Below, in pieces: positions 12,241 through 25,450 of a stretch of DNA of 64,000 nt (positions are counted from its first letter, which is position 1; every line of letters starts with the position of its first letter). The DNA is from Cyclina sinensis (Eukaryota > Mollusca > Bivalvia > Venerida > Veneridae), in assembly GCA_012932295.1 (NCBI GenBank), contig JAAONU010000019.1, forward strand, positions 17,555,908 to 17,619,907, in the 5' to 3' direction. The notes under the pieces were generated by a model. That model saw nothing but the letters and a program-made list of their open reading frames with translations, had not been told where the DNA came from and searched no databases. A program made the position numbers and the translations under genes.

Positions 12241-15200
12241 TTATTTCATACATTTTACAATATCATACATCTGTCTTTAGTTCTATAACCCTCAAGTATT
12301 TTGAGTACATTTGTTTTATGGAGGTTAAATCCAGGCTAAAAGAAAAACTTCTCTCCATTTTAACTGAATTGTCTTTTGATTTTAAATATGTGCATTTGAA
12401 AACCTATTCTTCCTTAGTCTGTGTTTTAGTTGTGCCGTTGTTCCCAGATTTAATATCACATTTATTGCTGCTGAACGTAGCTGAAGTTCAAATAGTTCCT
12501 CAAAGCAAATCAAATGATCGAACATAAAATATTTATTGCTTAGCTCATCTCTGCTACAAAAGATCAAACAAAAAAATACCACATCGACATGTGTTTTTAG
12601 GTTTCTTGTTTCAAAGCATACCAACACTTCTCAACCTGTAAACGAAAAGGTGATGTAATAAAAATTCAGATTGTGAAAAAGTTTCTTGATTTTCGTAAGT
12701 ATTGAGTAGAGATGTTTTGGAGCATTCGCTGAATTCATCTTTTCACTACTCAGTCAATACACAAACTTTAAACTGTCTTTTTATTCGGTAATGATTTGAA
12801 AATCCATTGTCATATTTTTCTTAAATATGAATATTATTATTTTTTATTCGGCGGGGTGGGGGTGGGGGCTAAACTATTTTAACGTTATTTTTTCGGCTGT
12901 TGATTTTGAAGTTTTCCACATCCCCGGTGCTTATTTCAGTTTATTTGGTATCCAGATGGTCCTGTTAATGATACAGTGAAAAGGTGTTGTGACAGTGAGT
13001 TGTTGGTGAAGTGTATTAAATGTGTTAAGGCAATTTTCTGGACAGATTATGCCGTACATCATAACCTGGGGCGAAATCTAATCAATGAAATCTGTGTATT
13101 GCCATCAGAATATTTTAGGAAAAACAAACATGACCCAGTCATTATTGAAGTCTATTGGCATGAAATCAGATTATGACAGTGTCATCTACAGTTTTGAGTT
13201 TTTAATTATTCAAGGTACATGTATAGATAACTTTCAAGGTATTTTTGAAATGATTATTATCTTTTATGTCTCTATACTTCTTGCTGTTTTTGATGCTGAT
13301 GTGAGTACTTCAGTACAGTATATTCACTAGTATTTGGCTACTTAATAGAGACCATGCATAAGACAAATTGCTATAGTTTGATATCGCAAATGGCCTAGCG
13401 GTTAGATTATTCATATGAGCAGCTAACGAGATGCAGTTATCATTATAAAAAAGTTTAAAAACTAAAAGGAATGTTACTTAAGTGACTACCTAACTGATGT
13501 GGTATGTTGTATTTATAGATATCTTGGTCAAAGGAACAAAATGACATCAGATTAAAAAATAAAAGATTAAAAAGCTTGTTATAATAGACGTTAAAATATA
13601 TCACATTATTGTTTGCACTCACTATCGTTTAATCACTGAACAAAGGAAATTTGAAAAAGGTTTTCTTTTTTTCAGAAGTTCTAAATCAAATCGTTTTACA
13701 AACGCTTGCTGTATTTATCTCCTTATCTTTCCTTTCAGTCATTAATAAATATCTCCATTGTCGATTTGCACTGACTCGGTAAAGACAACAGGATGATTGA
13801 CATATCAAGGGATATGTCACAGACTTTGGAGAATAGTGATTTTAACTAAGACTTAATAGAGCAAAGTCCTTTACTACAAGATAAATTGCGAAAAAACAAA
13901 AGCTCTCTATTCTTTACTTCATTTCGTTTCTATTATGTATTGAATGAAAACTGTGATTTGCTTTGGTTATTCAAGAAGCGTGTTTATGTAAGACGACGCT
14001 TGATAAACCCCCACTCTATTCTCTATTTAAGCTACCACAAACTTGCTTTCATTAAAATATGTTTCTTTTCTAGACAAATACAGCCTGATCTTAATTCCAT
14101 CAATTTGCCTGTTGTGTCTTAACAGAAACAATTTGTCATATAGTGAAATCAGATACTGCTTTGGGAAATTTCAATATGAAGATTTACTTTCACACAGTAC
14201 TCCAAAGAAAAAAAATCAATTATGAAAATGACTTTAACAGTTTCCACACTCCCTTTGTTTTCTGTTGTAAACTCTTTGGGGACTTATTCTGGAAATATAT
14301 CAACAACAGATGTTTGAATCTGTCTATTAATGTAAAAACCTGTCAAATATGCTGCGTCAGCCGGTCCGATAGAAGCTAAGCAAACATTGAGAATTGTTTC
14401 CTTTAGCATTTGTGCAAACTTTAACCGATTTAAAAAAAAAAAAAAACAGAAAACAACACAGTACTTGCACTAAAGAAGAAACGATATGAATAAACAATTT
14501 CAGATACAAGAATTTGTGGAAATTCTCTTCATTTTCATTGCCCCAGTCATATCTTAATTATATGTTTTTAGTACTAAGTAAAACATTATTCGTGAATAAT
14601 TTTCTCCGAGACAGGCCAATGCTCTACATAATGGCTCGGCATCTTGTATCATTTAATAAATATAACGGTCTAATTTAATTTGAAACAATTTAATCGGTGG
14701 AGGGGGGTAGAGAATGGTTAACAACAAAAACAATCTAAAGAAAATAATTTATAGTGCTTACGATATACAGAGGAACTTGTTATTATTTCGATGGATATAA
14801 AACAACTCCTGTCGACATATTGACATAACAAGATGTTATTTCGTTTAAATAGTCCAATACTCGCATGCGTTTTAACATTCTTCCTTTAATTTGATTCTGC
14901 TTTGTCATTTGAACAGCAAATTGTAGATATATTATTGCATTTGTTAACAGTTCCTTTGTGATGAGTAGTTTTAGAATTTGTTTGACATAATAACATTCAT
15001 TCTAAAGGAATAATAAAGAAGAATTGCAATCCTCCATAACACACAGGTAGATACGTATAACTTCAATGCGCTAAAAAATACCATTGTCTCCTAACGCAAT
15101 ATACCTGACATTATTTTGTATCGATTTCAAATTCTTTAAAAAAAGAATATACAAGAAGAAATGTCATTGCTGTGCAGTCTGTCACTGCAGTTCTATATGA

Positions 15201-16222
15201 CACCGCTAACAAAATTATAAATCATACCAAGTTCATACAAAAAAGTGTTTTACAAACATTTCCTGCTAATTCATTTTACTTTTGACATTCAAAAGATACC
15301 AGTTTTTAAACACTCAGCCGCTTCTGTTAATAGACTGCTTTATAGACTGGAAACTTAGAAGAATTAAGATGAGGCCATGACTTGTCTGTTTGGATTCTTA
15401 TACAACGATTAGAATCAACTACTAATGAATCTATATATAATTGCTGTTTGTAAATCCTAGAGAAAAATTAAACTACATGTAAAACAAAAAAAAAACACCA
15501 AAACTTTCTATACCACAAAATGCTGTTTAGTATAAAGTTTTTACTTAAATTTGTTATATAAGTATAATTTACAGCTGGTAAAGGACCTAGCTGGCCGCAG
15601 CATTAGGTAGATTGTAAAAACTGTTACTTACAAGAATAAAGTAAAGCTTCAACAACTCTGAACTCATTGTGTGTTTCTATGGCTTTCAAAGTGACTATTG
15701 TTGGACACTTAATGTCTTATAACCTTTTTGTCTTCTGTTCAAGCAGAACATCTTTGTTTCATTCATATAACACAGTAACCGGCATGTTTTTTGAACAGTG
15801 TGCAAAATAAGGCAAAGTAATCCTATTACGTAATTTACCACATACTACCGAAAGATTAATACTTTCAATAATTGTAGTAAAAAGTTTAGGAAATTATTTG
15901 CTTAATAAAGAGGACAATAATCTGTGTAAAGGTGAAATCAAATTTTTCTACATTGATACAGAAATTACTTTCATTCATCACTGTAAGGAAATGTGTTGTC
16001 TTAGCCTGTAATAGCGTGACCATATAGGCTTGGTCTTTCGCATAAAAATGTAATCAAATATAAAAGGTAGTCCAATGCTTGCCTGAATGCAAGATTTTAG
16101 TTTACTGGAGTCAGTTATGGTCCCAATTATAGTATAATTTTTCTTTAAATGCTGTATCTTAGAATTGATGTAATCATGGTCTCTAATTACAGGGAAACTT
16201 TTATGTTTTATTCATATGACTG

Positions 16223-16663
16223 TTAAAGAGGCTGTACTCCAGATTTGACATAAAAAAAGTTTATTCATAAATTATATATTTAGATGCCGTGAGATTATAA
16301 CAACATAATATTTTACTTCAAAACTGATTATAAAAGTCAAAATAGAATTAAAAAATATTTTCGCTCCAGCCTGATTTGAACTCTGGACACTCATGTTAAC
16401 AAAATATTTCCAACGCTTTTACTGTCACCACCATCACCGCATGTGATATTACAGATATTTACTTTAAATCTTATACGATATAGTTATACCGTCGCGTTAC
16501 GGTATAGCACTTTGAAAGGGGAAAAAAACAATTTATAATGTAATTATTTGACTTATTTTTTGTCAGTAAGTTATTTTTTAAGCATTAGTCATAAATATTA
16601 CAAGAAATTTGTAATAGAAGAAAACTTTCTTTTTTTTTGTCATCTGGAGCACAGCCCCTTTAA
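16223..16663. mobile_element. piggyBac-type MITE with TTAA target sites
   Basis: A 433-bp element (16,227-16,659) has terminal inverted repeats. The left end reads AGAGGCTGTACTCCAGATTTGAC, and the right end in reverse complement reads AGGGGCTGTGCTCCAGATGAC. Both ends abut TTAA (16,223-16,226 and 16,660-16,663), the target duplication used by piggyBac transposases. Block A shows the matching unfilled region near 7,580-7,610 ('ttcatattacttttatgttt'). There is no transposase frame, so it must rely on one elsewhere. The interior carries a decayed tRNA-like or simple AT-rich sequence. Confidence 0.8.
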
Positions 16664-17187
16664 GTTTTATACCAAGCCAAATACTGTCTAAACAAATCCT
16701 GGCTGAAACTTTTAAAAAAGTCTGCATATCGTATATTTATCATTTGACTAATATTTTACTGTATTGTGTTTGTTCTGATTATGTACTATGTACAAGTCTG
16801 AAATAAATAAAGTTCTGTTCAAACTGTCTGTGGAGGCACCAGTTGATTCGTCTGTAAAGACTGCTTGCTCGTGTGATGTTATAAAGAAAACTTCTAGGTT
16901 GATTGTGAATATTGTTTATTCCCTTTCAGTCAAGTCATATATATTCATTTTGAGCATTGACTTTCTGTATAATGCCAAGAACGTGCTCGTTATTGTTTTA
17001 TTCTTGGTATTGAGAAGATGACTTGTTCTCATGTGTATCAGTTTGTTTTAAATAAAAATATTAAGGGCACAAGGCATTAAACACAGGCTTTAGTGTGAAA
17101 GATGCTAGCAGTTCGTTCAACCTAGTACCTCCTCGTTTAATGCAATAGTCAAGTTCAATGACTGGCACTCAATAGATAGAGGTCTGC

Positions 17188-17693
17188 TTTTTATGCCCCC
17201 CTTTGAAAAGGGGGAGGGGGCATATTGCTTTGCTGCTGTCTGTCGGTCGGTCTGTATGTCCACCAAGTTTCCGTTCATTTTCTTCGCAGAGGTTGCACAT
17301 ACTGAAATTTGGTATACAGATTTATCATAAAAATATCTAGGTCAAGTTCTGTTTTGGGTTTGATCGAGCAATTTTTGACAGAGTTATGCCCCTTTTTAGA
17401 AAAATTCCAATTATTCGCAGTTTCCGTTCATTTTCTTCGCAGAGAATGCACATACCGAAATGAAATTTGGTATACCAATTTATCATAAAAATATCTAGGT
17501 CAAGTTCTGTTTTGGGAACGATCAAGCAATTTTTGTCAAAGTTATGCCCCTTGGACTTAGAATATTCCATGTATTTGCAGTTTCCGTTCATTTTCTTCCC
17601 AATGATTGCACATACCAAAATGAAATTTAGTATACAGATTGATCATAAGAATATCTAGGTCAAGTTTTGTTTTTGGTATGATCGAACAATTTT
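17188..17693. mobile_element. Tandem-repeat element, 3 units of about 155 bp, probably cut by the next element
   Basis: It opens with TTATGCCCCCCTTTGAAAAGGGGGAGGGGGCATA, a short hairpin, and then GTCTGTCGGTCGGTCTGT. Three units follow starting near 'gtttccgttcattttctt' at about 17,268, 17,421 and 17,579, each ending in 'agttatgccccttt'. It stops where the next element begins with another TTATGCCCCCC at 17,694. Block A at 8,360 lacks both elements. Short frames here (17,337-17,618 minus strand) are a by-product of the repeat. Confidence 0.6.
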
Positions 17694-19770
17694 TATGCCC
17701 CCCATCGAAGATGAGGGGGTATATAGTTTAGCAAATGTTTTTGGTCAGTCGGTAGACATTTTGGTTTCTTATCAATATCTAGAGAACCCTTGGACCCACC
17801 TTCTTCAGACTTGGTCTATAGGTTGGTTATGACGAGTAAATGACACCCAAGGTTTTTCAGATCACCAGGTCAAAGGTCAAGGTCACAGTGATCTTATATA
17901 GCAAAATGGTTTCCGATCAATAACTATAGAACGCTTGGTCCCAGGTTGTTCAATCTTAGTTTATAGGTTGGTCATAACCAGTAGATAACATTATAGTTTT
18001 TCAGATCACCAGGTCAAAGGTCAAGGTCACAGTGACCTTGAAGAGCAAAACAGTTTATGATCAATAGCTATAGAACCCTTGGTCCCAGGTTGTTCAAACT
18101 TAGTTTGTAGGTTGGCCCTGACTAGTGGATGACTCAAATGTTTTTTTACATCATCAGGTCAAAGGTCAAGGTCACAGTGACCTTGAAGGACAAAACAGTT
18201 TCTGATCAATAACTATAGAACCCTTGGTCCTAGGTTGTTTAAACTGAGTATGTAGTTTGGTCATGACTAGAAAATGACCCCAGTGGTTTTCTATATCATC
18301 AGGTCAAAGGTCAAGGTCACAGTGACCTTGAATGGCAAAACGGTATTGTATCAATCGTATCAATAACTAAAGAACTGTTTATCCCAGGTTGTATAAACTA
18401 AGTATGTAGGTTCGTCATGACCAGTAGGTGACCCCTATTGTTTTTCAGATTGCCACGTCAAAGGTCAAGGTCACAGTGATCTTGAAGAGCGAAACAGTTT
18501 TCAATCAATAACTATAGAACCCTTGGTTCCAGGTTGTTCAAACTTAGTTTGTTGGTTCCTCATGACTAGCAGATGATGCCTGTAGTTTTTCAGATCAACA
18601 GATCAAAGGTCAAGGTCACAGTGAGCTTGAAAAACAAAACACTTTCTGATTTATAACTATAGAAGGCTTGGTCCCTGGTTCTTCATACTTAGTGTGTAGG
18701 TTGATCATGGCCATTAGATGACTGCTATAGTTTTTCACGTCACCAGGTCAAAATCAAGGTCAGAGTGTCCTTGAAAAGCAAAACAGTTTCCAAATAATAA
18801 CTATAGAACCCCTGGTCCAAGGTTGTTCAGTCTTAGTACGTAGGTTATTAATGACTAGAAAATGACCCCAATAGTTTTTTAACACCAGGTCAAAGGTCAT
18901 GGTCAGAGTGACCTTGAACAGCAAAACGCTTTCCAATCAATAACTGTGGAGCTCTTGGTCCCAGGTTCTTCAAACTTAGTGTGTAAGTTGGTCATGACTA
19001 GTAGATCACCCTTTTAGATTTTCAGGTTACCAGTTGAAAGGCCAAGGTCACAGTAACCTTGAAAAGCAAAATGATTTCCAATTAATAACAAAAGAATTCT
19101 TTGACCCAGATTCCCCAATCTTGGTACATAGGTTGGCCATGACCATTAGATGAGCCCTATAGCTTTTCTGGACAAAAGTCAATGTCATAGTGACCTTGTG
19201 ATGCAAAATAGTGTCTGATCAATTACTACAGAAGGCTTGAGCCAAGCTCCTCAAAACTTCATAGGTAGGTTGGTCATGACAATGAGATGACCCCTGTAGT
19301 TTTTTTAGTGTAATTAGGTCAGAGGTCAAAGCAAACAGTAATCTTGAAAAGCAAAACAGTTTCTGCAGAATATAAAGGGAATCCTTGGGCTCAGGTTTGT
19401 CAGACCAAGTATGTAGGTTTGTCATGATCAGTAGATAACAACTACCTTTTTTCTGGTCATTGGGTCAAAGGTCACAGTGACCTTCAAAAGCAAAATGGTT
19501 TCCGATGAATAAGTTTAGAATGCTTGGGCCCGTGTTCCTCAAACTTTGTTTATAAGTTGTTCATGACTTGTAGATGAGCCCTTTAGTTTTTCAGGTCACC
19601 ATGTCAAAGGCAATTGTCACTGTGTCCTTGAATAGCAAAATGGTTTCCAATCAATAACTATAGAACACTTGGTCCCAGCTCCTCAAAACTTCATGGCTGC
19701 CTCTAGGGATAAGGCGCTAGGGGGGTGGGGGGGGGGGCATAAATGTTTTACAAACATCTCTTGTTTATTG
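17694..19770. mobile_element. About 2.1-kb element with 13 units rich in AGGTCA words
   Basis: It starts TTATGCCCCCCATCGAAG and ends in a G-run, GGGGGGCATAAATG, then 'tacaaacatctcttgttt'. The two ends are therefore roughly inverted copies of each other (TTATGCCCCCC against GGGGGGCATAAA). The body is about 13 units of about 144 bp. Each unit has a core near 'ccaggtcaaaggtcaaggtc' followed by 'acagtgaccttga', then 'caataactatagaac.cttggtccca'. Block A is the empty site: its text 'ggtcttctgtttttactgtaaag' runs straight through at about 8,356. No transposase is seen. It is probably a non-autonomous element of a family common in molluscs. Confidence 0.7.
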
Positions 19771-20732
19771 TAAAGTTACACTGAGAGCTTTCAAAGGGAT
19801 ATTTAGGCGATACCTTTCTTGTAAAGGTACCCTGAATTTTGGCGAAAGACGCAAATGAAAAACAGTTTAAACAACCTTCAAGTTGGTAGATCCTTGATAA
19901 ATTAACATGGTATCAGGCTTGCTAGTAATTTAATGGATTTTATATGGAATCGGACATGCTGTATCCATAGTATGATGCTGCAATTTAATAACAAATGAGA
20001 GCGGTGTTTTGCATTTATATAAAGAATTTAAACCATGTTTTTTTCAAGAAGAAAAAGCAATGATAACGCATTAAATTGATTTTTCTGAAAACTAAAACGA
20101 AGCTTTACTACTACTTTACGCCTAAGCCCGTAATTTTATGTTAAATAAAATTTATACATTTAGTAAACATATTGATTTCTATACATTTTACTGTATCCTG
20201 GCGTCTACCATTAAGTTTTTCACCCTCTCGATTATAAACGGATGTTTTTTTACAGTTTATACTGGGAGAAAAAAACATTTGCATTTTAATTCATTTATCT
20301 GTTGTATAAGAACTAACTGGGTTCATTCTCTGCATCTTTTAATCTCAAATGCAGTGTAGCTTTTGCTGTTGCTGTACATTTCTTATGATCAAACAGTATC
20401 TAGGAGGACATCAAACGACCTGATAGATATTTAAAATGAAAAGCTTATCTCTGCTGTAAAGGACCAAACAAAAAGAAATACAGTAACATGCTTCTTTACG
20501 TCTTTATTAACAATATAATTTATTGACAATTATAGCATTAACGTCTGCAGACAAACCAGATCAACACTTACCGATAATGTAATGCATTAACTACTGCGCA
20601 TTTGAGATGGTGTTTTTAGTATATGTTTTTAGTAATGATGTCTTGTACCATTCACTACTCTACATTTTTACTTACCAGTAAAGTCTGCATATTAACAATT
20701 AACAGTATACTATTCACACCGGAATATTATTA

Positions 20733-20753
20733 ATCTCTCTCTCTCTCTCTCTC
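20733..20753 (+). repeat. (TC)n microsatellite
   Basis: About ten TC units lie near the boundary between blocks B and D. Confidence 0.9.
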
Positions 20754-22689
20754 GAAGTGTCTGTGCAGTATTGCAAGTTTTTTAACTAGAGTAAGTCTGA
20801 AATGATTTATACCGACTTAGCTGACAGTACGTTGTTTTGAATCTCCCTCTATACCTAAATCCCTATCAGATTTCTTTTTGTTAATGTAAATGTTAAGAGA
20901 AAAAAACGAAAGATATAATAAAGGAACCATTTTGAAAACTTTCTTCTTGTGAACTTTAGGACGTACCAAATCATTTTTTGTATATATAATCAGTTCCAAC
21001 AATGTTCAAAGACATGTTCATCACATTGCTTGATTATATGAAGAGATAATCATGTTATACGCGCCAATGAAGTACTGTTAATGTTTTTTTTTTCAACAAA
21101 GATTTATTACAGCAGAGTCTTGTATTGACACTAATGTCTCAAACGCTCAAACTACAGGCTGTATTGCGTAAAAAAGCTTGTAACATTTATAGTTCTCTCG
21201 GTCACATAAATTTATTTGTCTTAAAATGCCACAATACAAAGTTTTGAAAATAGTCATATCTGTTGTTTTGGCTTTACTCTAACATAAACAATAAGCATAT
21301 TTCGTCTCTATCTAACGGCATATTTTAACTTACCTCAAAAGATAAGATTAACACGTATGCTGTTTCAGACTTTTGCATTTACGAATTACTACTCATTGAA
21401 TTGTTGGATTACTACCACTACTTGCTAGCATAAATTTCCATTGTATTGAGAAAGTCTTAATTCATGTCATTGCGTGCCTTAAGACTATTTGTTTGATTGC
21501 CTGCTTTCATGTTTATACTACAAATATGCAATAACAGTGTTTGAAAGGAAGATAAATAAGGTACTGAATCTACATGAAATCACAAGGACAACCGCAAAAG
21601 CCGTAAATCTATTTGAATTTCCACAATTCAGCAAATAGCATAACAAACAAAAATAATTGATCATTCACCTATTTATTGACTCAGACGTTCTAGCAATGCA
21701 AAGACCGATGTCCAGTTCTAGCACGCGGAGGATTGTTTTGTTGTTTTTTTTTAAAATTAGGAATGGAAACATTTATGATTTCTCAATTTAAATGTTTAAT
21801 CTTTTTGCAAATACAGTGCTAAATTGTGTAAAGACACATACATGCGATCAAATCGTCCTGATCTTAATAATGTATTTTCTTTGAAAGAATGACAGTGTCC
21901 GTATTAATATAATGAAACATTTGTTTACAATTATTCAAACCAACATTCTTAAAACAAACCAAGAGAACCGCCAATCCGTCCTTAACGTATTTCCTACTTT
22001 ATTCCGTTTCTGTATTTTGTAAGAAATGATCGACTATTGTGTTTTATATGGGTAATTACCGAAGCTTGTTTATATGGGTCGACTTTCATTCATCCCCCAA
22101 TCTTGTATCTTGTTTTCTTGTATTTTATCTTGTAGTGTAAACAGCTAGTGATTTAGAACATTTCAGTATGAAGATTTGTTTTCAAAAAGTACGTTGAAGA
22201 AAAAACTGTTTTCCAGAAATATGTTTTAACAGTTTCCAGTCTCCCTGTGTTTCTGTTGTGAAGTCTCCGGAGACTCATTCTGTAGAGAGTATATTAACAA
22301 CTTATGTTTGAATCTGTCTGTAACTGTTAATCAGCGTCAACAATGATTTGTCATTTTGTAAAACTAGAAGCAAAGTAGCACTGTCAGCTGTTTCCCTTAT
22401 CTTCTATACATACAGACTAACAGACTGGCTCATTATCATGTATCATTTGATAAACATTCAAAATTGATCTAATGTTATTAGAATGTTTTAGATATGAAAA
22501 GGGACAATTATTCTTAATCGAAGAACGGCTCACTTCAAAATATGTATACTTTCTCCCTTGTTATAGAATTTAAAACTTATTTTTTTTTGATTTTCCACAT
22601 TTACAGTGTTGATGTATTTATATCTATCTAAAAAGTATATGTTTAAATGTTCACTTTATCATTGACTTATGCAATTGAAAATATTGTAA

Positions 22690-23545
22690 GGGCAGACAGG
22701 GAACCCCAACCTTCTCTGTACCTTTGAAGGGGAAAATAAATGGGGTTTACCGATAAAAAGGGATTCGAAAAAAAGTATACTTTCTAAGGATAATAGAGTT
22801 TTTTTATTACTTGTTGAAAATATATACAGTAATTAAAATTGCTATGGCTGATAGAGTTAATCCGATGGATATATTTAATTTACAACATCACGTTTTATTT
22901 CGCGGTGAAAATTTGCAATTCTCACACGACATGTGGTTTTACATCTGACTGACGTCACGTGAAAAGGACACTCGGACATTTTTTAAACTTTTGAAATTAA
23001 CTGAATTGAAAATCAGCAAAAACAGCAAACTTTTAGTACTCTTCAAATGCAAAATTAAAGTAAAATATTGATAGCCTGAATATTGTCCTTCATGAAAAAA
23101 ACTATTTTGTATCACATTTCTTGATGCCCAACACCCTGGCAGCAGTTTTTATTGATAGTTCTTTGTTATGTAAAATGGTATCTACTGAACAAAACGCAAC
23201 ATTGAATGATCACAATTATAGGTTTGTAAAAATGTTTGATACATTGTTACGGTATAGAATTTTACAACGGTAAAATTTATGTATCTAAAATCTGCCGTGT
23301 TAATTCAGTTCCAACGGGAAGGTAGATAGAACCCGACGTCAAATTAGGATATGTGACGTTATTTTAAGGAATATCATGTTCCTCTTAAACGTGAAAGTAT
23401 ATCGTATTTTTTTTATGCAGGAAGCTGAATTTTCAAACATTAATTCTGGGATATCATTTGTTCAAAAAATGTGAAAAGGTCAAATTCCAAAAAAAAATTC
23501 TGAGTGCCCTTTTTCCTGTGTTGCCGGTCATTTCATATTAGACAA
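22690..23545. mobile_element. Probable insertion private to block D (about 0.86 kb)
   Basis: The right-hand flank of this segment (from about 23,550) matches block E near 42,310 and block A near 6,270, but the segment itself has no counterpart there. Its ends can be read as imperfect inverted repeats: GGGCAGACAGGGAA at the left, against the complement of the right end, CGGCAACACAGGAA. No target-site duplication is clear. Inside are a consensus CRE (22,950-22,957) overlapping an E-box (22,956-22,961). It is probably a non-autonomous DNA transposon, but the ends are uncertain. Confidence 0.4.
22950..22961. promoter_or_regulatory. TGACGTCA (CRE) overlapping CACGTG (E-box)
   Basis: The sequence TGACGTCACGTG joins a full cAMP-response element palindrome to an E-box palindrome. 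It lies in the presumed insertion of block D with no promoter or gene nearby, so activity is unknown and chance occurrence is possible. Confidence 0.35.
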
Positions 23546-25383
23546 TTGTCCTTTCATTTAACTTTGTCACTTGTTATAGAATAAAGAACTGTATCTGTTA
23601 CTATTCCCTTCTGATGAGGTGTTTCAACAGTTTGTCTGATATAATATAATCGTAAGGAGATGATGGAGACGTCCTGAAACTTTCTTTGACATAATATTGT
23701 AATTTCGAAACGCTTACTTTCTTCCTGGATTATTTTCCGATGCTATATTACAAGTCATTATTTATTGTCTTCAATATATATAAATAAGTAAATATATGAT
23801 GAAATTTCATTGTTGTACAGTCTGTCATTGTTTTTTTAATGAACTCTTGTGACAGAATTGTTAGCAATACTACCTTACAGAAAGGCTTATCAGTCACTTT
23901 GTTCAGGTACTGACTAGTGTTCTGTTGATGTCTTCACATATAGCAGATAACCGCTTTAAAGCACTTAGTCCAGCCAATCACTATCTGTTCTAAGTCCTCT
24001 ACCGTTTAGTCAAGTGACTTGAAAAAAGGTGAGGCCCAGATGCTTCTTGCTCCTCCTCAGATTCTTCTACAACAATAACAAATTTCACCACAAGTACATA
24101 AAATAAATCCTGAATATAATACATCATGTAAAAACGAATTTTCAAACTGCTGCTCGATGTAAGGATTATGAATAAAACAGATATTTGTTTTATTAACAAA
24201 TGTCTAGTCACAGAAATGGCACCATGAATTATATCACATTAATCGAAAATGAAATAAAGGATATTTTCATAATAAATTGTTTTAGTATATATCATATATA
24301 GCCTAGCGGAGCTCTGTAGTTACAGGCAGATCGTACTGGAAAAATGTCAAAATTCTGATTTGCAAGAAGAAAAGTAAGTCTTAAAATATATTGACATCAT
24401 GATGTATTTCAGTGCCTATTTAATCGATTGTTGATGAACACTTTTAAATTTGCAAATAACTTGAGACGAAGCAAATAACCCTGATTTGCAAGGCGAACAT
24501 CGTGCGTTTCATTTATGCAACAGACACACTGGTATGTATTTTTAATCGTTTGCAAAATAATTTAACAGCAATTCTAGATTGTATCTTACAAGACGGTCCC
24601 CAAAAAATTGATTATTTAAACAAATGATTGTTCAGTGATAAGGGCATTAATCTCAACAAGTGAATCTAAACTATATCAATCTACAATCACTGGGTAAAGG
24701 TGGTTTATCTTATTGTATAATATAGTGACCATACTTCCTTGCTTATTAACATCAGTAAAACAGTATGCAAGAGGTAATCCAGGCCTGATGGTAAGACCTA
24801 AGTATAATCGATTCAGTTATTGTCTTAATTATAGTCAAAACTTTATCTGAATGTGAGATCTTAGAATTGATTCAATTATGTTTCTTAATTATAGGAAAAT
24901 GTTTTATGACCGATTCGTATGTCTGTTATTTCTATACAAAAGTCAATTACTGCCTGTAGAGGAACTACTTAATTCATGTATAAAGACAGTTTGCTAGCGC
25001 GCTTTCATAAAGTAAACCTTTATGACGCAGACTCAATTATCTGAGCTGATTTTCCTATTATTCTATTATTCAGCCTCTTTTAATAACAGAAATTATAACA
25101 AAAAGAAGAAATCAGCTAAATAGGCCTAATCACGAAGATATTCATTTCTACGATCCTTGTAAGTTGAACAGGACTAGGGCATGTTAACCAAAATAAATAG
25201 CTAAAATATATTTGAAGTTCGACAAACATTACAGTTAAATTCAGATTAGTTAAAACCTATTTATTTATATACATTAGGAAATAAGCTCTTGAAACTTATA
25301 TTAATCACGATTAATGACAGCTTACTGGCTTAAAACCAGAACTCGCGCCTCGAGTGTGGAATCTGGAAGAAAACTGAAAATTC

Positions 25384-25450
25384 TAACCCTAGTTGGATTC
25401 AAACCAGTGACCTTTGGGATGAGAGTTCGGCACCATTGCTACTAACACTG
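25384..25450 (-). repeat. Degenerate tRNA-like segment in block D
   Basis: The complement contains ACTGGTTTGAATCC, a decayed box B, preceded by 'gtagcaatggtgccgaac', resembling a tRNA 5' half. Block E carries the same text at 44,343-44,412, so it predates the D/E duplication. It is far too decayed to be functional. Confidence 0.35.

Larger units (their letters stand above)
10025..20700. repeat. Segmental duplication block B (non-coding)
   Basis: This is the closest copy of block A, starting with the same 'ccgataagcaatcaatgtac' phrase and staying collinear to about 20,690. It differs from A by a local duplication (11,763-12,240), a TTAA-flanked MITE (16,227-16,659) and long tandem-repeat elements (17,190-19,770), and it lacks A's insertions. 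Unlike A, it continues into the second block type (D) without a break I can see. Small frames such as that at 12,976-13,176 are broken in A and C, so no gene is called. Confidence 0.75.

Noticed and set aside
12976..13176. 66-codon frame with several cysteines in block B
   Set aside because: The matching text in A (3,650-3,850) and C (35,960-36,180) has frameshifts and stops, so there is no coding constraint.
17868..19640. A working oestrogen-response enhancer
   Set aside because: The sites are perfect in layout, but they belong to a dispersed tandem-repeat element and no target gene is near. Only the sequence pattern is reported.
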